Positions 61,494 through 64,000 of a DNA stretch of 64,000 bases are shown one piece after another; position 1 is the first letter of the stretch, and each line of letters opens with the position of its first letter. The stretch is taken from assembly GCA_934746645.1 (NCBI GenBank), contig CAKVFE010000001.1, forward strand, positions 124,001 to 188,000, written 5' to 3'. The notes beneath the pieces were generated by a model. That model ran no database searches, had not been told where the DNA came from, and saw only the letters and a program-made list of their open reading frames with translations. The position numbers and the translations under genes are program-made. The DNA comes from an uncultured Clostridia bacterium (GTDB lineage Bacteria; Bacillota; Clostridia; Christensenellales; UBA1242).

Positions 61494-61939
61494 TATAGAA
61501 CCTCAGCTTTTCCACCAGCCTTATTGATTTTTTGTATTGCAGATTCTGTAAATTTGTTAGCTTTAACAGTTAAAGCTTTTTCCAATTTTCCATTTCCTAA
61601 TACCTTTAATCCATAAGGGGCAAGTTTTTTAATAATATTTTTTTCTTGTAGTAACTCAGCTGTAACAACAGTTTTGTCTTCGAATACATTTAGATCGCTA
61701 ACATTAATAATTGTATATTCTGCAGCAAATCTCTTATTATTAAAGCCTCTTTTTGGAAGACGACGGATAAGTGGCATTTGACCACCTTCAAACCCAGGTC
61801 TAACACCACCGCCACTTCTAGCGTTTTGTCCTTTATGACCTTTTCCGCTGGTTTTACCAAGCCCAGAACCTATTCCACGACCAACTCTTCTTCTTGTTGT
61901 TGTAGAATTAAGAGCAGGAGACATTTGATTAAGTTTCAT
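61493..61939 (-). CDS. rplO: 50S ribosomal protein L15
   Basis: The 148-residue product has the glycine-rich start (RRVGRGIGSGLGKTSGKGHKG, at residues 17-37) and PGFEGGQMPLIRRLPKRGF, both diagnostic of L15. It follows rpmD after 14 bases. Confidence 0.98.
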   Translation of the reverse strand: MKLNQMSPALNSTTTRRRVGRGIGSGLGKTSGKGHKGQNARSGGGVRPGFEGGQMPLIRRLPKRGFNNKRFAAEYTIINVSDLNVFEDKTVVTAELLQEKNIIKKLAPYGLKVLGNGKLEKALTVKANKFTESAIQKINKAGGKAEVL

Positions 61940-61953
61940 AACTTTTTTCCTCC

Positions 61954-62358
61954 TTAAATCTCTTCAACTTTAACTAAGTGTTTAACGGTGAAAATCATAC
62001 CTCTGACAGCATCGTTATCAACTAAGTCGTTGTGAGAATTTACTTTATTTAGACCTAGGGCCTTTACTGTTTTTACTTGGTTAGGTTTGCAAGCGATTGC
62101 AGATCTAATCAATGTAACTCTTATTTTTTTGCTACTTTCTTTCTTTGTAGCTTTTTTAGGTGCGTTTTTAACTTCAGTAACTACTTCAGTAGTTTTAGGT
62201 TCAACTGCCTTTTTAGCTGTTGTAGCTTTAGCAGTAGTTGTTTTGGTTGTTGTTGTCTTTTTTGTAGTTGTTTTTGCTGCTGTTTTTGTAGTAGCAGTTT
62301 TTGTTGTCTTTGTAGCTTTTTCTTCAGCTACTTTTTTAGTTGTTTTTGTTTCAGCCAT
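61954..62358 (-). CDS. rpmD: 50S ribosomal protein L30 with a long Lys/Thr/Ala N-terminal extension
   Basis: Normal L30 is about 58-60 residues. Here it forms only the C-terminal part, from about residue 77: KKIRVTLIRSAIACKPNQV and HNDLVDNDAVRGMIFTVKHL. The first 76 residues are a low-complexity stretch made mainly of Lys, Thr and Ala (KTTKK, AKATTAKK) with some Glu and Val, like a histone H1 tail. A ribosome site AGGAG precedes the first ATG, and no alternative start with a good site is visible near the core. So the extension is probably translated. It is not a frameshift or annotation artefact as far as the reading frame shows. Confidence 0.9.
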   Translation of the reverse strand: MAETKTTKKVAEEKATKTTKTATTKTAAKTTTKKTTTTKTTTAKATTAKKAVEPKTTEVVTEVKNAPKKATKKESSKKIRVTLIRSAIACKPNQVKTVKALGLNKVNSHNDLVDNDAVRGMIFTVKHLVKVEEI

Positions 62359-62369
62359 TACATTATCTC

Positions 62370-62912
62370 CTATAAAATTTCTTCTACAGTTTTACCACGC
62401 AATGCTGCAATATCTTCTTTTGAACGAAGTTGCATTAAGCCATCTAATGTTGCTCTTACGCAGTTGATTTTGTTTCTTGAGCCATAAATTTTTGCAGTAA
62501 TATCTTTAATACCACAAAGTTCTACAACTGGACGAACTGAACCACCAGCAATAACACCAGAACCTTCCTTAGATGGAAGTAAAACTACACGACATTTACC
62601 AAATTTACCAGTTACTTCATGAGGGATTGTTGTTCCTTCAATAGCAATCTTAACCATATTTTTCTTAGCACGAGCTGTTGCTTTTTCAATAGCATTAGGA
62701 ACTTCGGCAGCCTTACCTGTACCAACGCCTACTTTACCATTTTTATCACCAACAACAATAAGTGCAGCAAAACGCATTGTTCTACCACCCTTAACAACCT
62801 TTGTTACACGATTAACATTAACAAGTTTTTTGTCAAGGCCATCGTTTTCAACAACTTTAGGTTGACGGCGTGGATTTAACTTTCTTTCTTTCTTTTCGTT
62901 ATTTTGTTGCAT
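62370..62912 (-). CDS. rpsE: 30S ribosomal protein S5
   Basis: The 180-residue product has the double-stranded RNA-binding start VNVNRVTKVVKGGRTMRFAALIVVGD and the C-terminal SRNKINCVRATLDGLMQL. It supports decoding accuracy and mRNA unwinding at the entry channel. Normal length, preceded by rplR. Confidence 0.98.
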   Translation of the reverse strand: MQQNNEKKERKLNPRRQPKVVENDGLDKKLVNVNRVTKVVKGGRTMRFAALIVVGDKNGKVGVGTGKAAEVPNAIEKATARAKKNMVKIAIEGTTIPHEVTGKFGKCRVVLLPSKEGSGVIAGGSVRPVVELCGIKDITAKIYGSRNKINCVRATLDGLMQLRSKEDIAALRGKTVEEIL

Positions 62913-62923
62913 AACACACCTCT

Positions 62924-63292
62924 TTAAAACTCTAAACCTGCATTTCTAGCACCATCAGCTAATGCACTAACACGGCCTGTGTAAAGGTATCCAGCTCTGT
63001 CAAATACAACAGCCTTAACACCTTTCTTCATAGCAGCTTTAGCAACGCATTCGCCAACAATGTAAGCAGCTTCTTTTTTAGATTTTCCTTCAATTAGTTT
63101 AACAACATCTTTTTGCATTGTGTTAGCACTTGCAATAGTTGTACCATTGTCATCGTTAATAACTTGTGCATAGATGTGATTTAAACTTCTATAAACGCTA
63201 AGTCTAGGACGTGCTTCTGTTCCGTGAATATTTTTTCTAACACGAAGACTACGCTTTTTTCTAAGTTCGTTTTTATTATCTTTATTAATCAT
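62924..63292 (-). CDS. rplR: 50S ribosomal protein L18
   Basis: The 122-residue product starts MINKDNKNELRKKRSLRVRKNI and ends ALADGARNAGLEF, the family's C-terminus. It binds 5S rRNA in the central protuberance. Normal length. Confidence 0.98.
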   Translation of the reverse strand: MINKDNKNELRKKRSLRVRKNIHGTEARPRLSVYRSLNHIYAQVINDDNGTTIASANTMQKDVVKLIEGKSKKEAAYIVGECVAKAAMKKGVKAVVFDRAGYLYTGRVSALADGARNAGLEF

Positions 63293-63304
63293 AACTTATA
63301 CCTC

Positions 63305-63841
63305 TTACTTCTTACCGCTCTTGATTTCTTTACGTCTTACGGTTTCATCAGCATAATAAACCCCATAAGCGTGGTATGGTTCAACTGGTCTTAACGCACG
63401 GATACGAGCAGCAAATTGTCCAACCTTTTCTTTATCTATTCCATGTACGGTAACAGAGTTTTTTTCGCATGATAATGTAATACCGTCTTCAGCTTTAACG
63501 ATAACTGGGTGAGAAAAACCTAATCCCAATTCTACATCGTTACCTTTCATATTAGCTTTATAACCAACACCGTTGATTGTTAAAGTCTTTGAAAAGCCTT
63601 CTGAAACACCGACAACCATATTATGAATAAGTTGACGATACAAACCATGTCTAATATTAGATTCTTTTTCTTTACCATTGTTAACAACTGTAACTACATT
63701 ATTGTCAACATTAACAGCAATGTCGCTAGTAATGTTACGACTTAAAGTACCCTTAGGTCCTTTAACTGTAACTTCGGTACCATTAACTAATACTTCAACG
63801 CCTGCAGGTAAATTAATAATTCTTTTTCCAACTCTTGACAT
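63305..63841 (-). CDS. rplF: 50S ribosomal protein L6
   Basis: The 178-residue product starts MSRVGKRIINLPAGVEVLVN and has the two-lobed L6 repeat, ending VYYADETVRRKEIKSGKK. The start at 63841 is set by GGAGG. A longer frame would overlap the end of rpsH and add 13 unrelated residues. Confidence 0.97.
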   Translation of the reverse strand: MSRVGKRIINLPAGVEVLVNGTEVTVKGPKGTLSRNITSDIAVNVDNNVVTVVNNGKEKESNIRHGLYRQLIHNMVVGVSEGFSKTLTINGVGYKANMKGNDVELGLGFSHPVIVKAEDGITLSCEKNSVTVHGIDKEKVGQFAARIRALRPVEPYHAYGVYYADETVRRKEIKSGKK

Positions 63842-63851
63842 ATTAACCTCC

Positions 63852-64000
63852 TTACCAAACGTAAGCAAGTACTTCGCCACCGATTTTTTGTTCGCGAGCT
63901 TGCTTGTCTGTCATTAAACCTTTGCTTGTAGAAACGATAGCGATACCAAGACCGTTAAGAACTCTTGGAAGATCTTCGTAACTAGCATATATTCTCAAAC
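63852..64000 (-). CDS. rpsH: 30S ribosomal protein S8, C-terminal part (runs off the window)
   Basis: The visible 48 residues include LPRVLNGLGIAIVSTSKGLM and end EVLAYVW, the conserved C-terminus of S8. The gene enters from the right edge and ends 11 bases before rplF, the standard spc-operon order. The N-terminal half lies outside the window. Confidence 0.96.
   Translation of the reverse strand, partial: LRIYASYEDLPRVLNGLGIAIVSTSKGLMTDKQAREQKIGGEVLAYVW

Noticed and set aside
62077..62487. Cysteine- and phenylalanine-rich plus-strand frames opposite rpmD
   Set aside because: They are the complement of the low-complexity Lys/Thr/Ala codons of the L30 extension.
1..64000. CRISPR array, prophage or intact insertion sequence
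   Set aside because: No regularly spaced direct repeats, transposase, integrase or phage structural gene is visible on either strand.

Overview
This is an AT-rich window from a low-GC, spore-forming, anaerobic Firmicute, most likely an uncultured Clostridia-type organism. Evidence for sporulation is the presence of spoIVA, spoIIP, spoVT, a spoVB-like flippase, a YlmC/YmxH-type protein and a LysM-GH18 spore-peptidoglycan glycosidase. Evidence for anaerobic metabolism is a full-length pyruvate:ferredoxin oxidoreductase. Zinc-type ribosomal proteins S4 and L36 and a four-cysteine adenylate kinase lid also fit Gram-positive ancestry. I assign no genus or species.

Layout. Bases 1-4489 (minus strand) hold spoIVA (partial), plsY, der, spoIIP and a membrane protein. 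Bases 4590-5463 (plus) hold a PRC-barrel sporulation protein and nrdR. Bases 6257-8565 are a compact operon: a duplicated DUF1538 membrane protein and two PII-like proteins. A spore glycosidase, a two-subunit aconitase X, a TetR regulator and a DegV protein follow, to 13808. Bases 13993-19662 form an accessory stretch that looks devoted to redox and NAD/ADP-ribose biology: flavodoxin, a CMD-cupin fusion, an XRE regulator divergent from a SLOG-fold protein, an HxlR regulator divergent from a cupin, and an operon of DUF1848, zinc macrodomain and SirTM-type sirtuin. A tRNA-Ala/tRNA-Ile operon with a strongly structured leader follows at 19826-20183.

Bases 20420-33287 hold transport and membrane genes, an ABC-F protein, a divergent glutamyl-tRNA synthetase, two tandem exported helical proteins and truA. 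Bases 33351-41050 hold PFOR, dus, two HU genes, the spoVB-like gene and spoVT. Bases 41157-55056 carry a DUF975 protein with a lysine-rich tail, a 3026-residue exported giant protein behind a near-consensus promoter with a long structured leader, and a 1082-residue Ig-like lipoprotein. Bases 55218-64000 are the 3' part of the spc operon and the alpha operon in conserved order on the minus strand: rpsH (partial), rplF, rplR, rpsE, rpmD, rplO, secY, adk, map, infA, rpmJ, rpsM, rpsK, rpsD, rpoA, rplQ.

The best candidates for undescribed biology are: the XRE/SLOG cassette with three copies of a TTACG-N6-CGTAA operator; the DUF1848-macrodomain-SirTM operon, in which DUF1848 carries a CX3CX2C motif; the DUF1538/PII/PII operon; the structured tRNA leader and the multi-hairpin element after the ABC-F gene; and the Lys/Thr/Ala-rich extension on ribosomal protein L30. 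No CRISPR array, intact insertion sequence or prophage was seen.
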